Assembly: GCA_947587565.1 (NCBI GenBank) | Contig: CANPYA010000005.1 | Coordinates: forward strand, 1 to 21,948 | Source of the DNA: an uncultured Bacilli bacterium | GTDB taxonomy: Bacteria > Bacillota_I > Bacilli_A > RF39 > UBA660 | Direction of reading: 5' to 3' | DNA: 21,948 nt | Part shown: positions 7,064 to 15,200 of the stretch, one piece after another | Layout of the letters: each line of letters starts with the position of its first letter | How positions within the stretch are numbered: the stretch's first letter is position 1 | Position numbers and translations under genes: made by a program | The notes under the pieces: generated by a model | Told to the model about the DNA's origin: nothing | The model's input: the letters and a program-made list of their open reading frames with translations, nothing else | Databases searched by the model: none

Positions 7064-8281
7064 GTGAATAATGCAACAACGCCGATGCAAGTATTAAATT
7101 TACCTATTGAAGAAATTATTCCTAATCGTTTTCAACCACGATTAAGTTTTGACGAGGACGGATTAAAGGAATTAGCTAATTCTATTAAAGAACATGGAAT
7201 AATTCAACCCCTTGTTGTAAGAAAACTCGCTGATAAATACGAGATAATTGCGGGTGAAAGAAGATATAAAGCTGCAAAGATGGCTGGACTTACGGAAGTA
7301 CCAGCAATTGTAACCGCAATGGATGATCAAAAAAGTGCAGAAGCTGCTATAGTTGAGAACGTTCAAAGACGAGATTTATCCGCCATTGAAGAAGCAAAAT
7401 CTTATCAAGCCTTACTTGATAAAGAAGAATTAACGCAAGAACAACTAGCTAAAAAGATGGGGTTAAGTCAATCAGCAATTTCCAATAAACTTCGGTTATT
7501 AACTTTATCAGAACCAGTGCAAAATGCCTTAATTGATGGGCGCATTTCCGAACGACATGCCAGAAGTCTTTTACAAATTGAGGATCCTTTTGACCAAGAA
7601 GAATGGTTAAATAAAATAATAGATGAAAGATTAACAGTTCGAGATTTAGATAAAAAAATTAAAGAATCTTTAAATAATAATGGTGGAAGTGAAGAAGTAC
7701 CATTAATAGAAAGTGCTCCTAATCTAGAAGCTATAAAGGAGAGTGCAACTGATATTGTTAATCCATTTGCTAGTACAATTCCTGAAGAAATAAAAGAAGT
7801 AACTAAAGAAGAACCAAAAAAGATGCCTAATAAATTCTTTAATTTCTTAGAAGATGAAGGCGTTAGTATGAATATGACTGAAGAGCCTGAAGAAGAAAGT
7901 TTTGAGGAAACATTTCCTGAAATTCCGGTTATTGAAGATAATACTAATAATGAAAATGCAACTGACAAAGAAAATAATTTAAATAATGATCAAAATGTTA
8001 TTCAAGAAAAAAATTTAAATAATTCAGAAGAAGATAATAAAAAACTAGAAAAATCATTAGAAGAAAAAAATGAATCTCTAGAAGAAATAGAAATGTTAGA
8101 TTTTTATGCTCCTTTAGAGGATAATAAAGAACAAATTAAAAATAATACTACTACAGAAAGTGAACCAGATACAATGGTTAATAAGTTAATTCAAGATTTA
8201 AAAACTAAAAATTATAAAACTTTATTAACTAAAGAAGATAATGATAATAATATGATTTATATAATTAATATTGAAAAATGA
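7064..8281 (+). CDS. parB: ParB/Noc-family chromosome-binding protein with long acidic linker
   Basis: This is a ParB-superfamily CTP-dependent DNA clamp. Visible parts are the N-terminal PNRFQPR segment (20-26), GERRYKA (64-70), the ENVQRRDLSAIEEA box (98-111) and a helix-turn-helix near 124-145 (LTQEQLAKKMGLSQSAISNK). The DNA-binding half reads slightly closer to Noc (IIPNRFQPR, ISERHARSLL) than to Spo0J, and the position after rsmG is that of noc, so it may act in nucleoid occlusion or segregation. From about 205 to 375 there is a low-complexity Glu/Asn-rich linker, then a short C-terminal segment (376-405) that may dimerise. Length is 405 aa against about 280 for typical Noc or Spo0J. Translation starts at GTG 7064 with AAAGGGG upstream. 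No parA follows; a terminator and the secretion island do. Confidence 0.9.
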   Translation: MNNATTPMQVLNLPIEEIIPNRFQPRLSFDEDGLKELANSIKEHGIIQPLVVRKLADKYEIIAGERRYKAAKMAGLTEVPAIVTAMDDQKSAEAAIVENVQRRDLSAIEEAKSYQALLDKEELTQEQLAKKMGLSQSAISNKLRLLTLSEPVQNALIDGRISERHARSLLQIEDPFDQEEWLNKIIDERLTVRDLDKKIKESLNNNGGSEEVPLIESAPNLEAIKESATDIVNPFASTIPEEIKEVTKEEPKKMPNKFFNFLEDEGVSMNMTEEPEEESFEETFPEIPVIEDNTNNENATDKENNLNNDQNVIQEKNLNNSEEDNKKLEKSLEEKNESLEEIEMLDFYAPLEDNKEQIKNNTTTESEPDTMVNKLIQDLKTKNYKTLLTKEDNDNNMIYIINIEK

Positions 8282-8289
8282 TTGTAAAT

Positions 8290-8323
8290 AAAAGGTAAAA
8301 TGAATATAGTTTTATCTTTTTTT
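8290..8323 (+). terminator. Intrinsic terminator after parB
   Basis: AAAGGTAAAA (8291-8300) pairs with TTTTATCTTT (8310-8319) with one G-U pair around a nine-base loop, followed by TTTT (8320-8323). It closes the mnmE-parB operon and overlaps the promoter region of the next gene. Confidence 0.65.
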
Positions 8324-8324
8324 G

Positions 8325-8333
8325 TGTTATACT
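8325..8333 (+). promoter_or_regulatory. Extended -10 promoter of the first effector operon
   Basis: TGT followed by TATACT (8328-8333) is a good extended -10 element, with the ATG 25 bases downstream. No clear -35 box is seen because the parB terminator occupies that position. Confidence 0.55.
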
Positions 8334-8357
8334 TAAAATAATAAGGGAGGTAATCAA

Positions 8358-9479
8358 ATGGCAAATAATATAAATAGTGATTATGAATACTTTAATTTAG
8401 TAGAAGATAAAGTTAGAGGTACTAGTTGTCCTGTTTATGAATATACCGCTTCTGATGGTGTTACAGTTGAATTTTCTATTATGTCTATTCCGGATCATAT
8501 AGATAAAAATACACAGATTGTATTTTACTATTCTGGAGGAGGTAATTATAGTCGTGCTGATTATGATGCTGCTCTTCAAGGTTTAAAAGAAAGTGGTGAA
8601 TGTGTTGCATTAGTAATTGGCGGAGATGTTGCATCACCTGAAAATAATATGCGAATATTAGAGGGAATTGAAAAAGTATTAAATATACCTTCTGAAAATT
8701 ATAATAGCGTTGCCTTTTCACATGCTTCATCTATTGCTTTAAAAACAGCGGCATTATTAAAAAAAAATAATCCATATTATGATTCTGGATTTTTAGTTTT
8801 TCTTGATCCAAATAAAATTAGAGTTGATACAGTTGATTCATATTCGAATGGAATGACATATCTTGAACGATTAAAAGATTTAAAATTTTTAGTTTTTAAT
8901 GGTGGAGCAGATGCCGGAAGAATTTTAATGTTTCGTGATAATTTGAATCTTACTTGGATTAATGCTCGTTCATATTATTCTAAAATTCATAGTGATTATA
9001 AAATTTGGGATCCTCATCAAGCTAATAACTATTATTTCTTTAGAGATGGTGGTATTAACGATCTTTTTAATGGACTATCTAATTTTGAATACATTTATAA
9101 TATAAATTTAGAAGAATATATAAGACGAAATGAACCTGTTATGAAAGCTCTTCGTAAAAGAAAATATAAAATTGAACATTTTACTCCTATAAAATGTGAT
9201 GATGAATTTGTTGAAAGTGAAACAAATTCTTTAATAAATAAAGTAAAGTCATTTGAATTTTTTAATTCTTTAGATGGTAATGCGGGCTATGGTAGTACAA
9301 CAGAAGTTCCCAATATAGAAGTAGATTATTTAAATAAAAAATATGATGAAGTATTTGATGTTTTAGATAAAGTATTGGTGTCAGCTAATAATGTTAGAAT
9401 GATTAGTAATAGTTATACTCGTTTACAAAATAAACAATTAAATATTTTAAATGACATGAATAATATTGAAAGATTGTAG
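8358..9479 (+). CDS. Alpha/beta-hydrolase-like putative T7SS effector 1, degenerate elbow
   Basis: This 373-aa protein has an N-terminal region (about 1-240) that follows the alpha/beta-hydrolase order of its paralogs. A strand ends in FYYSGGGNY (57-64), a nucleophile-elbow region reads NSVAFSHASS (116-125), and candidate histidines lie at 211 and 220. Ser121 aligns with the catalytic serine of the 10969 protein, but the flanking glycines of GXSXG are replaced by Ala, so activity may be altered or lost. The C-terminal part (about 275-373) is the shared two-helix module, with KCDDEFVES (279-287) opening helix one and STTEVPNIE (313-321) forming the turn. No signal peptide is seen. The ribosome binding site AAGGGAGGT is strong. 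It heads a five-gene operon with helical partners, suggesting a type VII-secreted lipase or esterase-like protein. Confidence 0.75.
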   Translation: MANNINSDYEYFNLVEDKVRGTSCPVYEYTASDGVTVEFSIMSIPDHIDKNTQIVFYYSGGGNYSRADYDAALQGLKESGECVALVIGGDVASPENNMRILEGIEKVLNIPSENYNSVAFSHASSIALKTAALLKKNNPYYDSGFLVFLDPNKIRVDTVDSYSNGMTYLERLKDLKFLVFNGGADAGRILMFRDNLNLTWINARSYYSKIHSDYKIWDPHQANNYYFFRDGGINDLFNGLSNFEYIYNINLEEYIRRNEPVMKALRKRKYKIEHFTPIKCDDEFVESETNSLINKVKSFEFFNSLDGNAGYGSTTEVPNIEVDYLNKKYDEVFDVLDKVLVSANNVRMISNSYTRLQNKQLNILNDMNNIERL

Positions 9480-9487
9480 GGGATAAT

Positions 9488-10003
9488 ATGTATGTAAAAA
9501 AAGATGATATTATTTCTGCAAATAATGATGAAAAATTAAAAAACTTAGAAAATTTAAATAATGATTTAGATAGACTAAATGTAAATATTAATTTTTTTCT
9601 AGATATTTGTAAAGTAAAATTAAAAGGTAGAGATTATGATCTTGAATTTGATAAAATTACAGATATAAATAATAATGTTAAAATATTATTTCAAAAAGGG
9701 ACATTTTTTAAAGAAAATGTCCAAAATGCTAATAAAAAAATATTAGATTATCTTGGATCAGATACTTATATTAATGATGAATTAATAAGTGAAATTAATA
9801 GAGAATTAAGTAATATACACTGGCAAATGAATAATGTAAATCAATTATTTGGAATGTATAATGGAGATGCATTAAGATATTTACAAAATGAATATTGGTC
9901 ATTAAAAGAAGAATATAATGAATTATTAATATATCGTAATAAAATTTTAAATTTAGCCTCTGTTGACAAAAATGCATCAAATTTAATAAAAAATTCGGAA
10001 TAA
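9488..10003 (+). CDS. Helical WXG100/Lap1-like partner protein 1
   Basis: This 171-aa protein is predicted to be almost entirely helical. It is a clear paralog of the 10442 product: both start with a DxIxANNxExLxxL-like segment, then a KGRDYD or QGSDFD turn near 47-52. A QKG...ANNK stretch follows, and then a DxYxDxELxxL motif (SDTYINDELISEI, about 91-103). No WXG motif is present. Size, helical content and placement next to an effector recall the Lap1-type (WXG100-like, DUF3130-class) partners of LXG effectors, but family membership is inferred. It starts eight bases after the effector gene with AGGGGAT as ribosome binding site. It may pair with the effector's two-helix module for docking on EssC. 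Confidence 0.7.
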   Translation: MYVKKDDIISANNDEKLKNLENLNNDLDRLNVNINFFLDICKVKLKGRDYDLEFDKITDINNNVKILFQKGTFFKENVQNANKKILDYLGSDTYINDELISEINRELSNIHWQMNNVNQLFGMYNGDALRYLQNEYWSLKEEYNELLIYRNKILNLASVDKNASNLIKNSE

Positions 10004-10026
10004 TTAATATGAAAGGTAAAAATATT

Positions 10027-10383
10027 ATGAATGAAAGACTAGAAAAAAAAGCAGATAATATCAATTTAGAATATAAACAAAGAATAGATAAAATTGATAA
10101 TGATATTGAAAATAAAACTAATGATATGAAAACTTTAAATAACATAAAAGATGGATTTATTGAAATTAATAAATCTTTTGATAAAATATTTCAATTATTT
10201 TCAACATCGATAAAAGGAAAGCAAACAGAAATGAAATTGAATGAAATGGCTGAATCAAATATTCACAATTTATCAAAAATAACAGAAAATATCGATGATG
10301 ATAGAAAAAAATTACAAAGACAAATTGATGATTTAGTAGAAGAAAAAAATAATATTCAAAAAGAAAAGCGGGAAAAGGAATAA
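10027..10383 (+). CDS. Coiled-coil Lap2-like partner protein 1
   Basis: This 118-aa, highly charged, Lys/Glu/Asn-rich protein is predicted to form two long helices or a coiled coil. It aligns without gaps over almost its full length with the 19804 product: EKKADNxNxExKQxI, then FIxINKSxDK, then NIxxL, then IQKxKRxKE at the end. An in-frame ATG at 10009 exists. The start at 10027 is preferred because it matches the paralog's start exactly and has AAAGG (10012-10016) at proper spacing. The small size and position after a Lap1-like gene recall DUF3958-type Lap2 proteins, which support LXG effector export; that link is inference. There is no signal peptide. Confidence 0.68.
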   Translation: MNERLEKKADNINLEYKQRIDKIDNDIENKTNDMKTLNNIKDGFIEINKSFDKIFQLFSTSIKGKQTEMKLNEMAESNIHNLSKITENIDDDRKKLQRQIDDLVEEKNNIQKEKREKE

Positions 10384-10441
10384 TTAAATTGTTAATTTTC
10401 TTAATTCTATAGAAAGTTATAAAATGGAGGAATGAATTAAT

Positions 10442-10966
10442 ATGAAAGTAAATGCTAGTGATTTAATAAATGCCAATTCATCTGAAAATCTTACTAATTT
10501 AAAAAATGTCAGTATTTATTCAAAAAAGGTAACAGAAAGTATTAATAATTTTATTTCTGAGTCAAAAAATATTTTACAAGGGTCCGATTTTGATGCCGCA
10601 TTACAAAATCTTGAAAGTGTAACAAACGAATTACAAACATTCTACCAAAAAGGGATGAATTTAAATGACAATATTAATTCCGCAAATAATAAATTTTCAA
10701 ATTTTGTATCACCAGATGCCTATTTAGATAATGGAAAATTAGAAGATTTAAGAAAACAACGGGATAATATCAATTATGCTATTGATAATGTATATAATTC
10801 CATGTATGTTAAGTTGAATGGGGTATATGTTGCACGTTATAGCTCATGGTATGTCCATCAGTTAAGACAATATGAAAGTGAATTAGCTGAAGTAAATAGA
10901 TTAATAGATAAACTTTCACATCTTAAAGATAATGATGATGCTGCGGCTGGTATACTAGGAGAATAG
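10442..10966 (+). CDS. Helical WXG100/Lap1-like partner protein 2
   Basis: This 174-aa helical protein is a paralog of the 9488 and 19220 products. Shared landmarks are MKVNASDLINANSSENLTNL at the start, LQGSDFDAAL (45-54), SANNKF and PDAYLDNGKLEDL (94-106). The C-terminal third is rich in Tyr and Trp (RYSSWYVHQLRQYESEL). It has a strong GGAGG ribosome binding site and follows the coiled-coil gene after 58 bases in which I see no clear promoter. It ends two bases before the second effector gene, whose ribosome binding site lies within its last codons. It is therefore likely the dedicated partner of that effector. Confidence 0.7.
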   Translation: MKVNASDLINANSSENLTNLKNVSIYSKKVTESINNFISESKNILQGSDFDAALQNLESVTNELQTFYQKGMNLNDNINSANNKFSNFVSPDAYLDNGKLEDLRKQRDNINYAIDNVYNSMYVKLNGVYVARYSSWYVHQLRQYESELAEVNRLIDKLSHLKDNDDAAAGILGE

Positions 10967-10968
10967 TT

Positions 10969-12135
10969 ATGAGTAACATAATAAATACAAAAGGAGAAGA
11001 ATTAAGTCTTGAAAATATAGGTAGTCCTGAAGTTAGGGAACTTGCAGAGAAGTTACTTTCAGAAAATATTGAAAATTCAAAAATAGTTATTACTGATAAT
11101 GGTAAAGCATTTTTTGTAAGAGAAGGGGAAAATTCGGGATTTGTTCATATTCATGGAGATGGTAGTTATCGCGAAATGTATTCACCAAATGATGGAATAG
11201 ATAGAACAACATATTTTCTTGATGATATGAAAAATGCTGATCCAGATGATTTAATTGTTTATAGTTTAAATTTAGATCGAGGGGGTAGTTATGATGCAAA
11301 TAAAGATAGTGTGGAAATTGCTGAAGTAATGAATATGTATGATGTTAAAAATTTAGCGGTTAATGGTTTTAGTCGTGGTGGAACTAGTGCTTTAAAGACT
11401 GCTGCCGATATAAATCAACAAAATCCTGGAACAGTAAATTTAGTAGTTATGACTGCCGGTAGTATAGAAGGTGGCTTAAAAGATAGTGATTTAGAGAATT
11501 TACGTGGTACTACCTGTATTGTATGTTGGGATGAAAATGATGCGCGAGATGGAAGATGGAATTATTATAAAAACTATGTTAAAAATTATGATATGGAAAT
11601 ATATTCGATAAAGGATATAAAAGGTGGTCATGGTAAATGGTTAGAAGAAGCTTATGCAAATGATATTGTTAATTTTGCATTAAGTAAAGGCAATTTTAGT
11701 GAAGAATCAACCTTAAATGATGAATTTATATTTCAAAAGTGTACTTTAGATGAAAATGGTAATCCAGTTTGGACGGATGTATCTTATAGCGAATTTGCAA
11801 ATCATATTAAACAAAATAGAGTAAAAACATTAATGAAATATTGTAATAATATAAAACCAATGAAATGTGATAATGCTTTTATTGAAGATAATGTTAATTA
11901 TATTATTGGTATCATAAATAAATTAAATGAATATAAAAATAGTAATTCATCCTATTATGATAGTACTACAACCGTACCAAATATAGAAAATGATAAAATT
12001 AATGATTTTATTGAAAAAGTAATGTTAACAATATTTAACGTTGAAAAAAATTTAAAAAATATTGTCTATATAGGTAATTCAATAGAAAAAATAGAACAAG
12101 AAAAAGTTAAAGAAATAGAATATTTAGATATTTAA
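10969..12135 (+). CDS. Alpha/beta-hydrolase putative T7SS effector 2
   Basis: This 388-aa protein has a clear N-terminal alpha/beta-hydrolase signature. VHIHGDGSY (59-67) provides an oxyanion-type HG, and the nucleophile elbow is GFSRGG (133-138, Ser135). A likely acid follows in CWDENDARDG (Asp188 or Asp191), and the catalytic histidine is in KGGHGKW (His221). The closest general class is a lipase, esterase or peptidase of this fold; the substrate is unknown. From about 285 the shared two-helix module begins (MKCDNAFIED, 298-307; turn STTTVPNIE, 332-340), ending in a Lys/Glu-rich helix. It starts two bases after the 10442 gene. A strong terminator follows. The paralogs and essC next door suggest a reverse-arranged type VIIb effector. 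Confidence 0.8.
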   Translation: MSNIINTKGEELSLENIGSPEVRELAEKLLSENIENSKIVITDNGKAFFVREGENSGFVHIHGDGSYREMYSPNDGIDRTTYFLDDMKNADPDDLIVYSLNLDRGGSYDANKDSVEIAEVMNMYDVKNLAVNGFSRGGTSALKTAADINQQNPGTVNLVVMTAGSIEGGLKDSDLENLRGTTCIVCWDENDARDGRWNYYKNYVKNYDMEIYSIKDIKGGHGKWLEEAYANDIVNFALSKGNFSEESTLNDEFIFQKCTLDENGNPVWTDVSYSEFANHIKQNRVKTLMKYCNNIKPMKCDNAFIEDNVNYIIGIINKLNEYKNSNSSYYDSTTTVPNIENDKINDFIEKVMLTIFNVEKNLKNIVYIGNSIEKIEQEKVKEIEYLDI

Positions 12136-12154
12136 AAAATTAAAAAATATAAAG

Positions 12155-12191
12155 ATAAGAAATAAATATATTGTTTTATTTCTTATTTTTT
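12155..12191 (+). terminator. Strong intrinsic terminator before essC
   Basis: TAAGAAATAAA (12156-12166) pairs perfectly with TTTATTTCTTA (12175-12185) around an eight-base loop; A12155 and T12186 extend the stem, and a T-run continues to 12191. It ends the first effector operon and overlaps the likely essC promoter. Confidence 0.75.
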
Positions 12192-12199
12192 GTTAATAT
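12171..12199 (+). promoter_or_regulatory. essC promoter
   Basis: TTGTTT (12171-12176), a 17-base spacer and TAATAT (12194-12199) preceded by TGT form an extended -10 promoter. The -35 box lies in the loop and stem of the preceding terminator, so the two elements share sequence. Confidence 0.6.
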
Positions 12200-12232
12200 T
12201 ATATTAGATAATAAGAGATTAAGGGGTATATT

Positions 12233-15200
12233 ATGCAAATTATTTTGATAAAAAAAGATAAATTATATAAATATCCATTTCCTAATAAAAATATTAGTAG
12301 TTTTTTTGTACGGGATAAAATTGATGGCAATGAAAGGGATCTAATTGAAATTGCGGTAAAAAATGGTAAATGGATTATTAAAAGTAATAACATTTGTCAA
12401 ATAGTAAGTGATAAAGAAGAAGTAATAGAAACCACATTAAATTTAAACAATTTTTATTTTTTAAAAACAAATAATGAAAAAATGTATCTTTTAGTTAGTG
12501 AAGAAAATGATCGAACTTTTGAAAGTTATTATATTAATGGTAATGGTTCTTTTACAATTGGAAAAGACAAAAATGCAAGTATATGCTTTCGGAATGGCGC
12601 AATTAATAATAATCATGCTATAATATCTAAAAATGATAAAACTCTAGAAATAGAAGCAGTAGATAATGTATATGGAATTTATATAAATAATAATCGTATT
12701 CAAAAGAAAATTCTTAATAATGGTGATAATATCTTTATTATGGGATTAAGAATAATTTATATTAATAATTATTTAATAATTAATAATTATAATAGTAGTT
12801 TAAAAATTAATAGTCCAATATTAATAAAAAAATCTTTACCAACTGATACTGGACCATTATTAGAAACAGAAGAAAACGATAGTTTAGATTTATATGAAGA
12901 AAATGATTATTTTGATCGGCAACCAAGATTTGTAACTTCTATAATTAAGGAAGATTTTAAAATAGATAGTCCTCCAAGTAAAGTTGAAAAAGATGAAATG
13001 CCTGTTATATATACAATAGGGCCAATGATTACAATGGCTATGTCATCCGCCGTAACTGCATCTGTTTCTATTATTAATGTGACAACAAATAAAGGTAATT
13101 GGCTTAGTGTAGTGCCAACTATTGTTATTACAATAACCATGGTTGTTTCTACTATTTTGTGGCCAACACTTATGCGACGATATAATAAAAAAAGACAAGA
13201 AAAGAAAGAACAAGAAAGGCAAACAAAGTATATTACTTACCTCCAAGAGAAAAAACAAAAAATTGAAAATTTAAGAATTAGTCAAGCACAAATATTAATG
13301 GAAAACTATCCAGATCCTAAAAATTTAGCAGTTACAATTTTAAATAAAAAGACTAATCTTTGGGAAAGATTAATTGAAAGTGATGACTTTTTAAATGTCC
13401 GTCTTGGTTTAGGAACAGTTAGTTTACAAATTAATTTATCTTATGCGGTGGAAGATTTTACAATGGCATCAGATAATTTAAAGGATGAACTTAATAAAGT
13501 AGCTGAAAGTGCTAAAGATATTGAAAATGCTCCTTATACTATTTCCTTAACGGAACGAAATAAATTAGTTTTAATGGGTGAAAAATATTATAAAGAAGAA
13601 ATGTTAAAAAGTATAATTTTGCAACTTGTTACTAATCAGTCTTATAATGATTTAAAATTAGTTTTTATGTTAAGTGAAGATGATAATTCATTATGGGATG
13701 ATTTTAAAATATTACCACACACATGGAGTAATTCTAGAGAAATAAGATTTTTTGCTAACAATTATGATGAAATGTCAAAAATATCTTTCTATTTAGAGCA
13801 AGTATTTACCCAAAGAAAATACAGTGAAGAAGATGGTAAAAGAGTTGAAAGGAATATTACTTATAAAAATGTTGCTCCATACTATTTAATTATTGTTGAT
13901 AATATTAAAAAGAATAAAAATATTGAAATAATTAAGAAAATTTTAGAAGAACCTAATAATATTGGTTTTGGTTTAATTATATTAAATGATGGTATAGCTA
14001 ATTTACCTAATGAAGTAACGGACTTTTTAACTGCCGCTGGTGAAAATTCCGCTATTATTCAAAATGATTTAAATAAAGATAAACAAAATACTTTTGTTAT
14101 GGATAATTTAAATGGTCTAGATTATTCTTTACTTTGTGAAAAGTTATCTAGTATTCCTATTAAACTACCTTTAATGCTTGATGATATTACTAATTCTTTA
14201 GGTTTCTTAGAAATGTATAAAGTAGGTAATATAGAACAACTAAATATTTTAGACCGTTGGGAAAATAATAATCCTGTTAATAGTTTAAGTGTACCAATTG
14301 GAGTTCATACTGATGGGGAAGTATTTACTTTAGACTTACATGAAAAATTTCATGGACCTCATGGTTTAATTGCGGGGATGACTGGATCAGGTAAATCTGA
14401 GTTTATTATTACTTATATTCTATCTATGTGTTTAAATTTTTCACCTGAAGAAGTATCATTTGTATTAATTGATTATAAAGGTGGTGGGTTAACTGGAGCC
14501 TTTGAAAATAGTTTAACTGGTTTTAGATTACCTCATTTAGCTGGTACAATTACTAACTTAGATACAGCTGAGATTAAAAGAAGTTTAGCTTCCATTGAAT
14601 CAGAGTTAAAAAGACGACAAGAATTATTTAATAATGCTAAAGCTAAACTTAATGAAAGTACTCTAGATATTTATAAATATCAAAAATTATATCGTGATGG
14701 CTTAATTACGGAACCCATTAGTCATTTATTCATTATCTCTGATGAATTTGCCGAACTAAAAAAAGAAGAACCAGAATTTATGGATGAACTTATTTCAACT
14801 GCGAGAATTGGTCGTTCTTTAGGTGTTCACCTTATTTTGGCAACTCAAAAGCCAAGTGGTATAGTAGATGATCAAATCTGGTCGAACTCCAAATTTAAAG
14901 TTTGTTTAAAAGTTCAAGAAAAAGCCGATAGTATGGATGTTATTAAATGTGCTGATGCCGCAGCTTTAAAAAATGTTGGTCGTTTCTATTTACAAGTTGG
15001 TTATAATGATTATTTTGCAATGGGCCAAGCCGCTTATGCCGGTGTTAAATATATTCCTAAAGATAAAATTAGTAAAACTGTCGATCATAATATATCTTTC
15101 TTAAATAATATTGGTGATACTATAAAAAGTATTGAAACTATGCCACTAAAAGAAGAAAAGTCTTTTGGTGAAGAACTTCCAAATGTTTTAAATTATATTG

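Noticed and set aside
7468..7968. A 166-codon open frame on the minus strand
   Set aside because: It is antisense to parB, has no ribosome binding site, and its composition follows from the parB codons in the other strand.
7018..8357. Search for parS or Noc binding palindromes around parB
   Set aside because: No CACGTG- or CCCGGG-centred palindrome was seen when reading this region or the window.
10009..10026. Alternative start of the coiled-coil gene at ATG 10009
   Set aside because: No ribosome binding site precedes it, and the paralog at 19804 begins at the residue matching ATG 10027.
10384..10441. Possible promoter (TTGTTA at 10389) before the 10442 gene
   Set aside because: No -10 hexamer lies at a workable distance; readthrough from the upstream gene is simpler.
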